Positions 27,771 to 36,498 of a stretch of DNA of 64,000 nt are shown in pieces; positions within the stretch are counted from its first letter, which is position 1; every line of letters starts with the position of its first letter. The position numbers and the translations under genes are program-made. Source of the stretch: Cobetia amphilecti (GTDB lineage Bacteria > Pseudomonadota > Gammaproteobacteria > Pseudomonadales > Halomonadaceae). The stretch is from the NCBI RefSeq assembly GCF_030010415.1, contig NZ_JASCSA010000005.1. One strand, 5' to 3'. The notes beneath the pieces are model-generated. The model made no database searches, had not been told where the DNA came from, and saw only the letters and a list, made by a program, of their open reading frames with translations.

Positions 27771-28621
27771 CTCGATGCCCTCCATTGGATCCATGATGAA
27801 AACCTTGTGCTCGAAACCGGTGGAGCGGGCGGCATGACGATGTAAAAACTTGCGGCAACCTGACAAGGGATTGAAAAAGCGGCTCTGCGGCTCCATCAAT
27901 GTTGTATCAGGGTGATCTCCTGCCTGCCCCGCCGTGCTTCGACAGTTGCAAAGTTAGACACTTCCAAAACCTTGTACAAGTTTTAACGCGTATCAGAACG
28001 TATCTGTATAGCTAATGTAGACGCATTGGCAGGCGTTTTCGTGTGCGCTGATCAAGCGTTTACCTCTCCCCATGCGCCCGCTGTAGCACGAGAGCGCCCC
28101 GCCAGAACCGTGTAACATTTCGCTACAAAAAAGCCTCTTATGAAGTGCAAAAACAGCTTGTTCCACTCGCCAGGCAGCCAATCAGAGAGCAGAAAAAGCC
28201 TTGAACGCGCACTGATTGCGACATATCCACGTGCATCATCTCGACTTCTTGCCTTGAACGGCGCGGGCCTTGGTATCCATGCAATCCTTCAGCACCTCAT
28301 CTCTCTGCTCGCCCCTCTACTCGAACCCTTCGTCAGAGCCCTGCTGACAGAGCGCTTGCGGGCGGCCTGTTCGCGACAGTTATGGAGCACCAGAAAGCCC
28401 ACTCTCTTGGCACGACGACATTGCCCCTTTACACCTTGCATGTGACAGACAGAGAAATTCTCGTACAAGTTTTTCTTCCCCCCCCCCTTGAAACTTGTCG
28501 GTCTCGTCAGGATCTCAGTGGGTAGGGTCATGGTTCTGGCGAATCATTTGCGCCACGAGCGAGAAGGAAGCGCTTGAGGGACCGGACCAGAAGTACCGAT
28601 TCAACACGCAAGGAGTACGGC
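27771..28621. other. Long AT-rich non-coding gap
   Basis: Over 850 bases without a supportable gene. The part 27930-28150 is AT-rich and contains the palindrome CTTGTACAAG (27971-27980). The stretch GTACAAGTTTT recurs at about 28464, beside a run of ten C. A plus-strand frame at 28140-28445 lacks a ribosome site and homology signals. The right end supplies the promoter of the PRC-barrel gene at 28622. Confidence 0.5.
28465..28498. repeat. C10 homopolymer inside an inverted repeat
   Basis: ACAAGTTT (28465-28472) and AAACTTGT (28491-28498) are inverted arms; between them lies an uninterrupted run of ten C (28478-28487). It is about 135 bases upstream of the PRC-barrel start codon at 28622. A -35-like TTGAAA directly follows the C run. 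Confidence 0.9.
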
Positions 28622-29179
28622 ATGAGCAATATGAACCGCAAACAGATTCTGGGTGCGATCACCGCGACCACGCTGCTGTCCACTACCAGCATGGCCATGG
28701 CCAGTCCGCAGGGGCTCTACTCCGCAGATGAGCTGATGGATGCCGACGTCTACCTGCAGAACGATGACAACAACGTGATCGGTGAAGTCGAGGACATCCT
28801 GCTCGACGACAACATGCAGGTCGCCGCTCTGGTCGTCGAAAGCGATGACTCCATGGGGCTGGACGAGAACCAGTACGTCGTGGAAACGGGCAAGTTCACC
28901 CTCGAGACCGAACAGGGCGATGATCTGGATGCCCTGGAATACCGCATCCACCTCGACATGGATGTGAGCGAGTTCGAGCAGCAGCCGAACTACACCACCG
29001 ACTGGTGGCAGGACACGCGCAAGAGCGCCGCAGCGGCCTGGGATGAAACCAAGAACACCGCTGCCAGTGCCTGGCAGGACACTCGTCAGGCGACCGCCAA
29101 TGCGCTGACCACCGCCGGCAACGCCATCAGCGGTGCCGCCAATGACACTGAGCAGGAAATGGAAGAAGAGACTCAGTGA
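28622..29179 (+). CDS. Secreted PRC-barrel domain protein 2
   Basis: A 185-residue exported protein. The signal peptide spans about residues 1-27 (MSNMNRKQILG, hydrophobic core, cleavage near AMA-S). The PRC-barrel-like core follows: LYSADELMDADVYLQNDDNNVIGEVEDIL, then VAALVVESDD. The tail is helical with repeated W-D-x-T segments (WWQDTRKSAAAAWDE, AWQDTRQATANAL), typical of amphipathic envelope helices. AAGGAG precedes the ATG. The mature protein is very acidic, as expected for the periplasm of a salt-adapted cell. It shares its plan with the protein at 18120-18692. Role unknown. Confidence 0.82.
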   Translation: MSNMNRKQILGAITATTLLSTTSMAMASPQGLYSADELMDADVYLQNDDNNVIGEVEDILLDDNMQVAALVVESDDSMGLDENQYVVETGKFTLETEQGDDLDALEYRIHLDMDVSEFEQQPNYTTDWWQDTRKSAAAAWDETKNTAASAWQDTRQATANALTTAGNAISGAANDTEQEMEEETQ

Positions 29180-29234
29180 TAGCGACCCTGCAAGAGATCA
29201 CCCGAACCGGATGATCCGCGGCAATGCAGAGGAA

Positions 29235-29264
29235 AACGCCTCATGCCCCACGGCATGGGGCGTT
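29235..29264 (+). terminator. Hairpin after PRC-barrel gene 2
   Basis: A 13-base stem with one G-T wobble (AACGCC..ATGCC and its complement) and a 4-base loop, 55 bases past the stop. The T run is poor (GTTCGTGGTT), so efficiency is uncertain. Confidence 0.6.
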
Positions 29265-29359
29265 CGTGGTTCAGGACCACGAGAAATCACGCCATTGATG
29301 CACTGGTGGGGGAAAGAAGGGAAAGAAAGAACAGCAAGAAAGGCCGGAATGGCAGGCAC

Positions 29360-29381
29360 AAAAAAAGCCGCCATTGGCGAC
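29360..29381 (-). terminator. Terminator downstream of the tRNA gene
   Basis: A compact GTCGCC/GGCGGC stem with an AAT loop, followed on the minus strand by seven T and then GTGCC. It lies 60 bases beyond the tRNA 3' end. Confidence 0.75.
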
Positions 29382-29440
29382 TTGTGGGGGCACTGAAGCT
29401 TTTGAGCATCAGCTGAATGACCCCCACTGGCATGCATGCA

Positions 29441-29517
29441 TGGTGGGCCCAGCAGGACTTGAACCTGCGACCAATCGATTATGAGTCGAGTGCTCTAACC
29501 AACTGAGCTATGGGCCC
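29441..29517 (-). tRNA. tRNA with CAU anticodon, probably tRNA-Ile2 (lysidine)
   Basis: The minus strand folds as a complete cloverleaf: GGGCCC acceptor stem, AGCTCAGTTGGTTAGAGC D arm, anticodon loop CTCATAA, GGTTCAAGTCC T arm, and an encoded CCA end (29441-29443). CAU could be Met or Ile2. The C4-G69 and C5-G68 pairs and the GACTCATAATC anticodon arm match tRNA-Ile2, the substrate of TilS, rather than elongator Met. Automatic annotation often labels it Met. It stands alone with its own terminator. Confidence 0.92.
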
Positions 29518-29725
29518 ATGCAGCGCGCATATGATAGCGAAAGCATGAGCCTCGGGAAAGCCCGAAAACTCAACAACATAGCGATTCTCCCCTCCCGGCT
29601 GCGACGAGTGTCGCGAACCCTTGGAGCCGCCGCCTGTCCAATGTCCCATCTGCAGCATCGAATCTTTTCCAGGCGCTCATGGCGGGCCTCGCCCGATCAA
29701 GCCCCTGGCCATCAGGAGTCATGAC

Positions 29726-30430
29726 ATGTCATTGCCTTTCTCTCGCTGGACCCGCGCCCTGAGTCGCACGCTTGCGCGTCGCTCGACCGGCAAACCCGCC
29801 AGCCGCCTCACCGCCACAGCCGCCAAAAGCCGCTTCGGTGCCCCGATCAAGGCCGCGGCACTGGCCTTCGCCATGAGCGGTATCGGTGTCAGCCTGCCGA
29901 CACAGGCCGCCTGGCAGCTGGTGCCCGACAGCAGCGGCGCCACCGCGACACTGACCGCGCAGGGCAGCCAGGGCAATGTGGAGCACGTGCATCACCTCAA
30001 TGGCCTGAGCGGCACCGTGGGAGATGACGGCAAGATGAGCATTCCCTTGAGCGTCGGCCAGACCGATCTGCTCGACAAGGTCGGCGAGCTGCCGCCGTGG
30101 CTGTCCGGCGTCAGTCAGATGCGCCTGGCCACGCTGACCCTGAATCTTGACCCGCTGGCCATCGCGGCTCTGGAGCCCGGCCAGACGACGCGCATGCAGG
30201 TGCCCTTCTCGGCCACCGATGGCAACCGCACCCACCGCGAGACCCTGCCGCTGGAGGTCACCCGTCAGGATGCCACCCACCTGACCTTCATCAACGCCGA
30301 CCCCATCTCACTGGACAGTGCAGAAGTAGCCAGGAATCAGGTCGGCAGCACCCTGCTCAACCTGCTGGGCTACGGCAAGCTGGTAGGCGACATTCCCGTC
30401 ACGCTGCAGGGCGAGATGGTCGACCAGTAA
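29726..30430 (+). CDS. Secreted YceI-like protein
   Basis: A 234-residue product with a long basic N terminus, a hydrophobic segment (AAALAFAMSGIGVSL) and a likely signal cleavage after TQA-A. The mature part begins AWQLVPDSSGATATLTAQ and is beta-rich, ending with LVGDIPVTLQGEMVD. The pattern resembles the YceI lipid-binding fold (start with W-x-L-x-x-D-S, central GLSGTV, terminal strands), but similarity is modest, so the family call is tentative. The ATG at 29726 has CAGGAG upstream. The unusually long n-region (about 45 residues) may mean a later start, but no better site is visible. A strong terminator follows. Confidence 0.6.
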   Translation: MSLPFSRWTRALSRTLARRSTGKPASRLTATAAKSRFGAPIKAAALAFAMSGIGVSLPTQAAWQLVPDSSGATATLTAQGSQGNVEHVHHLNGLSGTVGDDGKMSIPLSVGQTDLLDKVGELPPWLSGVSQMRLATLTLNLDPLAIAALEPGQTTRMQVPFSATDGNRTHRETLPLEVTRQDATHLTFINADPISLDSAEVARNQVGSTLLNLLGYGKLVGDIPVTLQGEMVDQ

Positions 30431-30469
30431 CCTTCAGCACAGCGCGAGCCTGCGCATCGCGTCATCAGA

Positions 30470-30493
30470 ACCGCCCCACGGGGCGGTTTTTTT
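30470..30493 (+). terminator. Rho-independent terminator
   Basis: ACCGCCCC and GGGGCGGT pair around two bases and lead directly into seven to eight T. It ends the YceI-like gene. Confidence 0.95.
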
Positions 30494-30586
30494 GTGTCGG
30501 TAGCAGCCGAGGATAACGGCCTGCGCCAGCCAGCGAGAGCGCGCATGACGGCGATGGTCAGCCCTCATGACACCACGACATAAGAG

Positions 30587-30608
30587 AATGATAAAAATAA
30601 TTCTCATT
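30587..30608 (+). promoter_or_regulatory. Fur box before the siderophore receptor
   Basis: An AT-rich imperfect palindrome beginning AATGATAAAAATAA and ending TTCTCATT, about 100 bases ahead of the receptor start. It agrees with the GATAAT-type consensus of Fur sites, so the receptor should be repressed by iron. Confidence 0.78.
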
Positions 30609-30707
30609 CATGGTTCAGAAAGCTGTCATCTGAACGTCTACCCACAGGAGAGAACGACGAACAAGAATCATTCCTATATAAATCATTCCGGATGGAACAC
30701 CGCGCTC

Positions 30708-32840
30708 ATGAAAGACTCCGCCGCACATAAAGCCACTCGCTCCCTGCTGATGACCCTGCCCAGGCACCCTCTGGCACTGGCGATTGGCCTTGGCCTGCCC
30801 TTCGCCGGTCAGGCCATGGCGGCCGACCACCGTGAGTCTCAGGACGAGACCCTCGACACCATGACGGTGACCACCACAGCGGCTACCAAGACCGACACCG
30901 GCTACCTGGAAACCCCACAGGCCGTCTCCACCATCACGCGCGACGATATCGACAAGCGCGCAGCCGAGACAGTCCAGCGTGCAGCGGACTACACGCCGGG
31001 CGTCTTCACCAACCAGATCGGTGCCTCCAACCGCTATGACTATCTGGTGCTGCGTGGCTTCTCCGATGGCAGTGTCAGCAACACCTTCCTGGATGGCCTG
31101 AAGCTGATGGGCGACTCGGGTTCCTACAGCTCGATGACCATCGACCCCTACTTCCTCGACAGCATCGAGGTGGTGAAAGGGCCGTCTTCCGTCCTCTACG
31201 GTCGCTCCTCGCCGGGTGGCCTGGTCGCGATGCAGTCCAAGCGCCCCGAGTTCCAGGACTCCGGCCAGGTCCGCTTCACCGTCGGCGACGACAACGAACG
31301 CAGTGCTGCATTCGACCTCACCGGCCCGCTGGATGACGAGCAGCGCATCGCCTATCGCCTGACCGGCCTCGCCAGTGCCGAGGACACCCAGGTCGACTCC
31401 GTCGAGGAAGAGCGTTACGCCTTCTCGCCGCAGATCACCATGGACGTCACCGACGACACCACCGTCACCCTGATGGGCTACTTCCAGAAGGACCCGGAAG
31501 GCGGTTACCACTCCGGCCTGCCCTATGAAGGCACGGTGGTCAGCTACAACGGCACCAAGCTCGGCAACGACTTCTACGAAGGTGACGAGGACTACGAAGA
31601 GTTCGATCGCACCGAACGCATGCTTGGTTACGATTTCGAGCACCGCTTCAACGACGCTGTCACCGCACGCCAGAAATTCCGCTATCTGCGCTCCGATGTG
31701 GACCTCGAGCAGGTCTACGCCTATGGCTGGGCCTCGGACACCGAGCTGACCCGCTACTACTCCGGTGGCGAAGAAAGCCTGCGCGCCTGGACCGTCGACA
31801 ACCAGCTGGAGAGCCGCTTCTCCACCGGCGCCTTCGATCACACCCTGCTGTTCGGCGCCGACTATCAGACGCGCACCAATGACGTGGACTGGGAATACGG
31901 CACCGCCAGCACGCTGGATGTCTCCAGCAGCAGCGATGCCGATGTCTCCATCTATGCCACCGAGAACCAGAAGCGTGAACTGGACCAGACTGGTGTCTAC
32001 CTGCAGGACCAGATCAGCTGGGGTCGCTGGAACCTGGCCGCCGGCCTGCGTCAGGACTGGGTCAACATCAAGAACACCGATCGTGACTACAACACCACCA
32101 GTGAGCTGAACGACAACGAGATGAGCGGCCGCATCGGCCTGATCTACGGCTTCGACAACGGCATCTCGCCCTATGTCAGCTACTCCACGTCCTTCTCGCC
32201 GAACTCCTACACCGATGAAGACGGCGACCTGCTCGACCCGACCACCGGCGAGCAGGTCGAAGTCGGCATGAAGTACCAGCCCAACGGCACGCGTGATCAG
32301 TACAGCGTCTCGCTGTTCCGCATCAATCAGGAAAACGTCGCCTCCAAGGACCCGGAAGACAGCTACTACACCGCCTACGGCGAGATCGAGTCCCAGGGCC
32401 TGGAGCTGGAAGCCCGCACTCAGGTGACCCGCGACTTCGCGCTGCAGGCCGGTTACAGCTACACCGACGTGACCTATGCCAAGGCGGAAGATGGCACCGA
32501 AGGCAACGATGCCAACCAGGTGCCCAAGCACCAGGTCAGCGTCTGGGGTGACTACGCCTTCAATGAAGGCCCGCTCACGGGACTGAATGCCGGCCTCGGC
32601 GTGCGCTACTACGCCGACATGTGGGCGGATTCCGAGAACACCGAGAAGGTGCCGAACTACGCGCTGGTCGATGCCCTGGTCGGCTACGACCTGAGCCAGA
32701 TCGGCTGGAGCGGCACCAGCGTGCAGCTCAACGTCAGCAACCTGTTCGACAAGGAATACATCGCGTCCTGCTACAACACCAGCTTCTGCTACTACGGTGC
32801 CGAGCGCAGCATGACCGCGACACTGACCTATGATTTCTGA
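30708..32840 (+). CDS. TonB-dependent siderophore receptor (ferrioxamine/hydroxamate type)
   Basis: An outer-membrane gated channel for a ferric siderophore. The 710-residue product has a signal peptide ending GQAMA, a TonB-box-like stretch DTMTVTTTA, a plug domain (TPQAVSTITRDDIDKRAAETVQRAADYTPGV begins it; IEVVKGPSSVLYGRSSPGG is the plug end) and a C-terminal beta-barrel finishing with aromatic F (TLTYDF). Two cysteines lie in the last extracellular loop. There is no extra N-terminal signalling domain, so it is not a FecA-like transducer. The ATG at 30708 gives a proper signal peptide; ATG 30750 is the alternative. With the biosynthetic operon just downstream, the likely ligand is the cell's own ferrioxamine; that is inference. 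Confidence 0.9.
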   Translation: MKDSAAHKATRSLLMTLPRHPLALAIGLGLPFAGQAMAADHRESQDETLDTMTVTTTAATKTDTGYLETPQAVSTITRDDIDKRAAETVQRAADYTPGVFTNQIGASNRYDYLVLRGFSDGSVSNTFLDGLKLMGDSGSYSSMTIDPYFLDSIEVVKGPSSVLYGRSSPGGLVAMQSKRPEFQDSGQVRFTVGDDNERSAAFDLTGPLDDEQRIAYRLTGLASAEDTQVDSVEEERYAFSPQITMDVTDDTTVTLMGYFQKDPEGGYHSGLPYEGTVVSYNGTKLGNDFYEGDEDYEEFDRTERMLGYDFEHRFNDAVTARQKFRYLRSDVDLEQVYAYGWASDTELTRYYSGGEESLRAWTVDNQLESRFSTGAFDHTLLFGADYQTRTNDVDWEYGTASTLDVSSSSDADVSIYATENQKRELDQTGVYLQDQISWGRWNLAAGLRQDWVNIKNTDRDYNTTSELNDNEMSGRIGLIYGFDNGISPYVSYSTSFSPNSYTDEDGDLLDPTTGEQVEVGMKYQPNGTRDQYSVSLFRINQENVASKDPEDSYYTAYGEIESQGLELEARTQVTRDFALQAGYSYTDVTYAKAEDGTEGNDANQVPKHQVSVWGDYAFNEGPLTGLNAGLGVRYYADMWADSENTEKVPNYALVDALVGYDLSQIGWSGTSVQLNVSNLFDKEYIASCYNTSFCYYGAERSMTATLTYDF

Positions 32841-33230
32841 TTTCGAAAACTCCGCAGTCCGTCGATTCTGAATCGACCCGCACGACCCGCCGGCGGCAAG
32901 GATGTCGCCGGTACCATCGCCCTGAACCACTCATCGTCTGATAGCTCTGGCGTGTCCAGCACATGACACCGGGGATGCCGGCCACCGGGATTGCCGGCCA
33001 CCGAGCTTGCCCGACACAGGGGTGCTCGGTGACGACTCACTCTGCCGATGCCCACGGCAGACGTGACTGACCACGCCGACGGCTTTGCCAACAGCTTCAC
33101 CAACAACAACGACCGCAAACGCGGCACTTGATGAATGTCCTGACTGGTCCTCGCACCTGAGCCATCTGTCCCAGCTGGCTGCGAGTCTCTTCCAAGTCTT
33201 TATCTGCGAACATTCGCATAAGGTTATGTA
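32841..33230. other. Gap between receptor and dfo operon
   Basis: No gene seen. It contains a 16-base-period repeat (TGCCGGCCACCG at 32976 and 32992) and, just before the dfoJ ribosome site, the small palindrome GCGAA-CA-TTCGC at 33216-33227. I find no Fur-like AT-rich palindrome. Confidence 0.55.
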
Positions 33231-34919
33231 ATGCACAGCCTTCAAGATTCCGCCGCCACCTACGGCGCTGCCGCAGGATCCTCCGTGTCTGACGCCCAGA
33301 CCGACGCCTGTGCGCGCTCACTGTCCAGCTCGCCGCGCGCCGCCCTGTTCTCGCCTGCCAACATGGATGCCTGGCAGACAGGCATGGACCGCATCAGCCA
33401 GCTGGTGGCTGAACAGCTCGACAGTGTTCAAAAGCCGTTCAGTGGCATCACCCCGGAGGCCCTGCGTCCGGCCTTTGCCGACCTCGATCTCGAGACGCCC
33501 CTCGAGAACCTCGAAGCCGGTCTGGAGGAGCTCAAGTCGCTCTACCTCAAGGATGCCGTCTACTTCCATCATCCCCGCTACATCGCGCACCTCAACTGCC
33601 CGGTCGTGCTGCCCGGTGTATGGGCCGAGAGCCTGCTGGGCGCGATCAATTCCTCACTCGACACCTGGGACCAGAGCGCCGGCGGCACCCTGATCGAGCA
33701 GCGCCTGATCGACTGGACCACCGAGCGCCTGGGCCTGGGCCCGACCGCCGATGGCATCTTCACCAGCGGCGGCACCCAATCCAACCTGATGGCACTGCTG
33801 CTGGCCCGTGATGCGGTCTGCGAGAAGCTGCCCAACCATCCCGGCAACCAGACCCACGGCCTGCCGCCGGAAGCCGGACGCCTGCGCGTCTTCGCCTCCG
33901 GCATCAGCCATTTCAGTCTGCAGAAGGCCTGTGCCCTGCTCGGCCTCGGCCACAACGCCGTCATCCCGGTCGCCGTGGATGAGCGCCGCCGCATGGACCC
34001 CGTGGCCCTGCGTGACGCCCTCGACAACGCCCGCGCCGAAGGCCTGATCCCGATGGCCGTGGTCGCCACTGCCGGTACCACCGATTTCGGCAGCATCGAC
34101 CCGCTGCAGGCCATCGGCCGTGAGTGCCACGCCCGCGGTATCTGGTTCCATGTCGATGGCGCCTATGGCGGCGGCCTGATCACTTCTCGTCGTCATGGTC
34201 ACTGGCTCAAGGGCACCGAGATGGCCGACTCCGTCACCATCGATTACCACAAGACCTTCTTCCAGCCGGTCAGCTGCAGTGCCTGTGTGGTACGTGATCG
34301 CACCCAGCTGCGCCACGTCACCTATCACGCCGACTACCTCAACCCGGAGCTTCAGGCCCGCGAAGGCACGCCGGATCAGGTCAACAAGAGTCTGCAGACC
34401 ACGCGCCGTTTCGACGCCCTGAAGCTGTGGATGACACTGCGCCTGATGGGCGCCGATGCCCTCGGCGACATGCTCGATTGCGTGATCGACCTCACCCGCG
34501 AGGGCTACCAGCTGCTCGAGGCGGCGCCGGACATCGATGTCGTCCAGGCGCCGGAGCTCAGCACCCTGGTATTCCGCTTCCATGACGCCAGTGAAGAGAC
34601 CCTCAGCGCCGAGCAGTGGGACGCCTTGAACCGCGAGATCCGCAAGCGCCTGTCACGCAGCGGTGAAGCCATCGTCGCCGCCACCAAGGTCTCCGGCCGT
34701 CAGTACCTGAAGTTCACTCTCCTGAACCCGGAAACGCGCCAGGAAGACCTGGCCGCCGTGGTCGAGTTGATCCGTCAGCACGGCCAGGCGCTGGTCAAGG
34801 CGCATCATCTGGCCGTCAGCACCACCGCCCAGCCGAACCATGGCGCACCACTGGCCGACATTCCGGCCGCCAGCCGTCGCAGTCACACCACAGAAGCCAA
34901 GGAAAGCCGTCATGCATGA
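33231..34919 (+). CDS. dfoJ: PLP-dependent decarboxylase of siderophore synthesis (DfoJ/DesA-like)
   Basis: Predicted lysine decarboxylase making cadaverine, the first step of desferrioxamine synthesis. The 562-residue product is a group II PLP decarboxylase: substrate region YFHHPRYIAHLNCP, FTSGGTQSNL for cofactor phosphate, HVDGAYGGGLI, and the Schiff-base lysine in DYHKTFFQPVSC (K341). Related enzymes use 2,4-diaminobutyrate, so the substrate rests on context: an N-hydroxylase and a fused acyltransferase/NIS synthetase follow without gaps. AAGG precedes the ATG. Its last codons overlap the next gene by 8 bases. The C-terminal 40 residues are a polar, unconserved tail. Confidence 0.85.
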   Translation: MHSLQDSAATYGAAAGSSVSDAQTDACARSLSSSPRAALFSPANMDAWQTGMDRISQLVAEQLDSVQKPFSGITPEALRPAFADLDLETPLENLEAGLEELKSLYLKDAVYFHHPRYIAHLNCPVVLPGVWAESLLGAINSSLDTWDQSAGGTLIEQRLIDWTTERLGLGPTADGIFTSGGTQSNLMALLLARDAVCEKLPNHPGNQTHGLPPEAGRLRVFASGISHFSLQKACALLGLGHNAVIPVAVDERRRMDPVALRDALDNARAEGLIPMAVVATAGTTDFGSIDPLQAIGRECHARGIWFHVDGAYGGGLITSRRHGHWLKGTEMADSVTIDYHKTFFQPVSCSACVVRDRTQLRHVTYHADYLNPELQAREGTPDQVNKSLQTTRRFDALKLWMTLRLMGADALGDMLDCVIDLTREGYQLLEAAPDIDVVQAPELSTLVFRFHDASEETLSAEQWDALNREIRKRLSRSGEAIVAATKVSGRQYLKFTLLNPETRQEDLAAVVELIRQHGQALVKAHHLAVSTTAQPNHGAPLADIPAASRRSHTTEAKESRHA

Positions 34920-36498
34920 CACCTCGAACCCTCACGTCACAGACACTCTGGAAGCGCGCGATGATGTGCTGGACTTCGTTGCCATCGGCATCGGCCCCTT
35001 CAACCTCAGCCTTGCCTGCCTGAGCGAGCCGCTGGAAGACGTCCAGGGCGTCTTCCTCGAGCGCAAGGCCGCGTTCGACTGGCACCCGGGCATGCTGCTG
35101 GAAGATGCCAGCATGCAGACGCCCTTCATGGCGGACATGGTCTCGCTGGCCGACCCGACCAGCCACTTCAGCTTCCTCAACTATCTGAAGCTGCATGACA
35201 AGCTCTACAACTTCTACATCCGCGAAGACTTCTTCCTGCTGCGTCGCGAGTACAACCAGTACTGCCAGTGGGCGGCGCGCGAGCTGACCAGCCTGCGCTT
35301 CGATCACGACGTCCAGGACATCCAGCATGTCGGCGACATCTATGTCGTGCGCGGCACTCGCCCCAGCACCGGCGAAGCCTTCGCCTATCGCGCACGCAAG
35401 CTGGTGCTGGGCACCGGCACCCAGCCCTATCTGCCGAAAGCCGCCGATGCCGTGCGTGACGTGGTGCCGGTCGCGGGCAGCCGCGTGTGCCACAACGCCC
35501 ACTATCTGGCGCGCAAGGAGGAGCTGACCTCCCAGCCGGCCATCACCATCATCGGTTCCGGCCAGAGCGCCGCCGAGATCTATCTCGACCTGCTGCGCGA
35601 GATCGACCAGCACAGCTACCAGCTCAACTGGATCACGCGCTCGCCGCGCTTCTTCCCGCTGGAATACGGCAAGCTGACGCTGGAGATGACCTCGCCGGAT
35701 TACATCGATTACTTCCACGCCCTGCCGCGTGAGCAGCGCAACACCCTGCTGGCGACCCAGAAGGGCCTCTACAAGGGCATCAATCTCGAGCTGATCGACG
35801 AGATCTACGACACCCTCTATGCCAAGCAGCTGCAAGGCGTGGTGCCCACCACCCTGATGACCAATACCGAACTGACCTCGCTGAACAAGCAAGAGACCGA
35901 CGGCGACTTCACGCTGGGGCTCTATCAGCGCGAACAGCAGCAGGCCTGGCGTCATGACACCAGCGCCGTGGTGCTGGCCACGGGCTATCACTACGTGGCA
36001 CCGCCCTTCCTGCGCAGCATCGAATCGCGCATTCGTCGTGACGAGGAAGGCCGCTACGCCGTCGGTCGCTTCTACGCCGTCGACACGCAAAGCACCGCGG
36101 ATGCTGACGGCAACGAGGGCGATCAATCACCGTTCGCCGGCGAGATCTTCGTCCAGAATGCCGAGCTGCATACCCACTCGCTGGCCGCGCCTGACCTGGG
36201 CATGGCCTGCTATCGCAACAGCTGCATCCTGCGCGCCATCACCGGTCGTGAGGTCTATACCATCGAGCGCCGCATCGCCTTCCAGAGCTTCGGCGCGCCC
36301 GGCTCTGAAAAGGGCTGTGGCAATGGCTTCACACCGCTGCCCGCCGCACACCTGCCCTACGGCGAGACGGATATTCACGCCGGCCCATCCTCTACCGAAA
36401 GCTCTTCTACCGGCCTCTCTTCTGCCGGCACCGTCTCTGACACCCAGGCCGATACGACTCACACCGCTGCACCGCAACACCGGGAGACCACCGCATGA
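34912..36498 (+). CDS. dfoA: Lysine/cadaverine N-hydroxylase (DfoA/DesB/IucD family)
   Basis: A flavin-dependent N-monooxygenase that converts the diamine to an N-hydroxy amine, the precursor of the iron-binding hydroxamate. The 528-residue product has the FAD site AIGIGPFNLSLA near residue 25, the NADPH site IIGSGQSAAEIYLD near residue 215, and the family ATGYHY motif late in the protein. The ATG at 34912 has AAGGAAA before it and overlaps dfoJ by 8 bases. The last 45 residues are Ser/Thr-rich and low-complexity, unusual for the family and probably dispensable. The stop overlaps the dfoC start. Family is certain; cadaverine as substrate is inferred from the neighbours. Confidence 0.9.
   Translation: MHDTSNPHVTDTLEARDDVLDFVAIGIGPFNLSLACLSEPLEDVQGVFLERKAAFDWHPGMLLEDASMQTPFMADMVSLADPTSHFSFLNYLKLHDKLYNFYIREDFFLLRREYNQYCQWAARELTSLRFDHDVQDIQHVGDIYVVRGTRPSTGEAFAYRARKLVLGTGTQPYLPKAADAVRDVVPVAGSRVCHNAHYLARKEELTSQPAITIIGSGQSAAEIYLDLLREIDQHSYQLNWITRSPRFFPLEYGKLTLEMTSPDYIDYFHALPREQRNTLLATQKGLYKGINLELIDEIYDTLYAKQLQGVVPTTLMTNTELTSLNKQETDGDFTLGLYQREQQQAWRHDTSAVVLATGYHYVAPPFLRSIESRIRRDEEGRYAVGRFYAVDTQSTADADGNEGDQSPFAGEIFVQNAELHTHSLAAPDLGMACYRNSCILRAITGREVYTIERRIAFQSFGAPGSEKGCGNGFTPLPAAHLPYGETDIHAGPSSTESSSTGLSSAGTVSDTQADTTHTAAPQHRETTA

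Noticed and set aside
28140..28445. 101-codon plus-strand frame in the long gap
   Set aside because: No ribosome site or family resemblance; ends before the C10 tract.
30676..30700. PvdS-type iron-starvation box (TAAAT then about 17 bases then CGC) before the receptor
   Set aside because: Only a near match, very close to the start codon; not enough to call a sigma-factor target.
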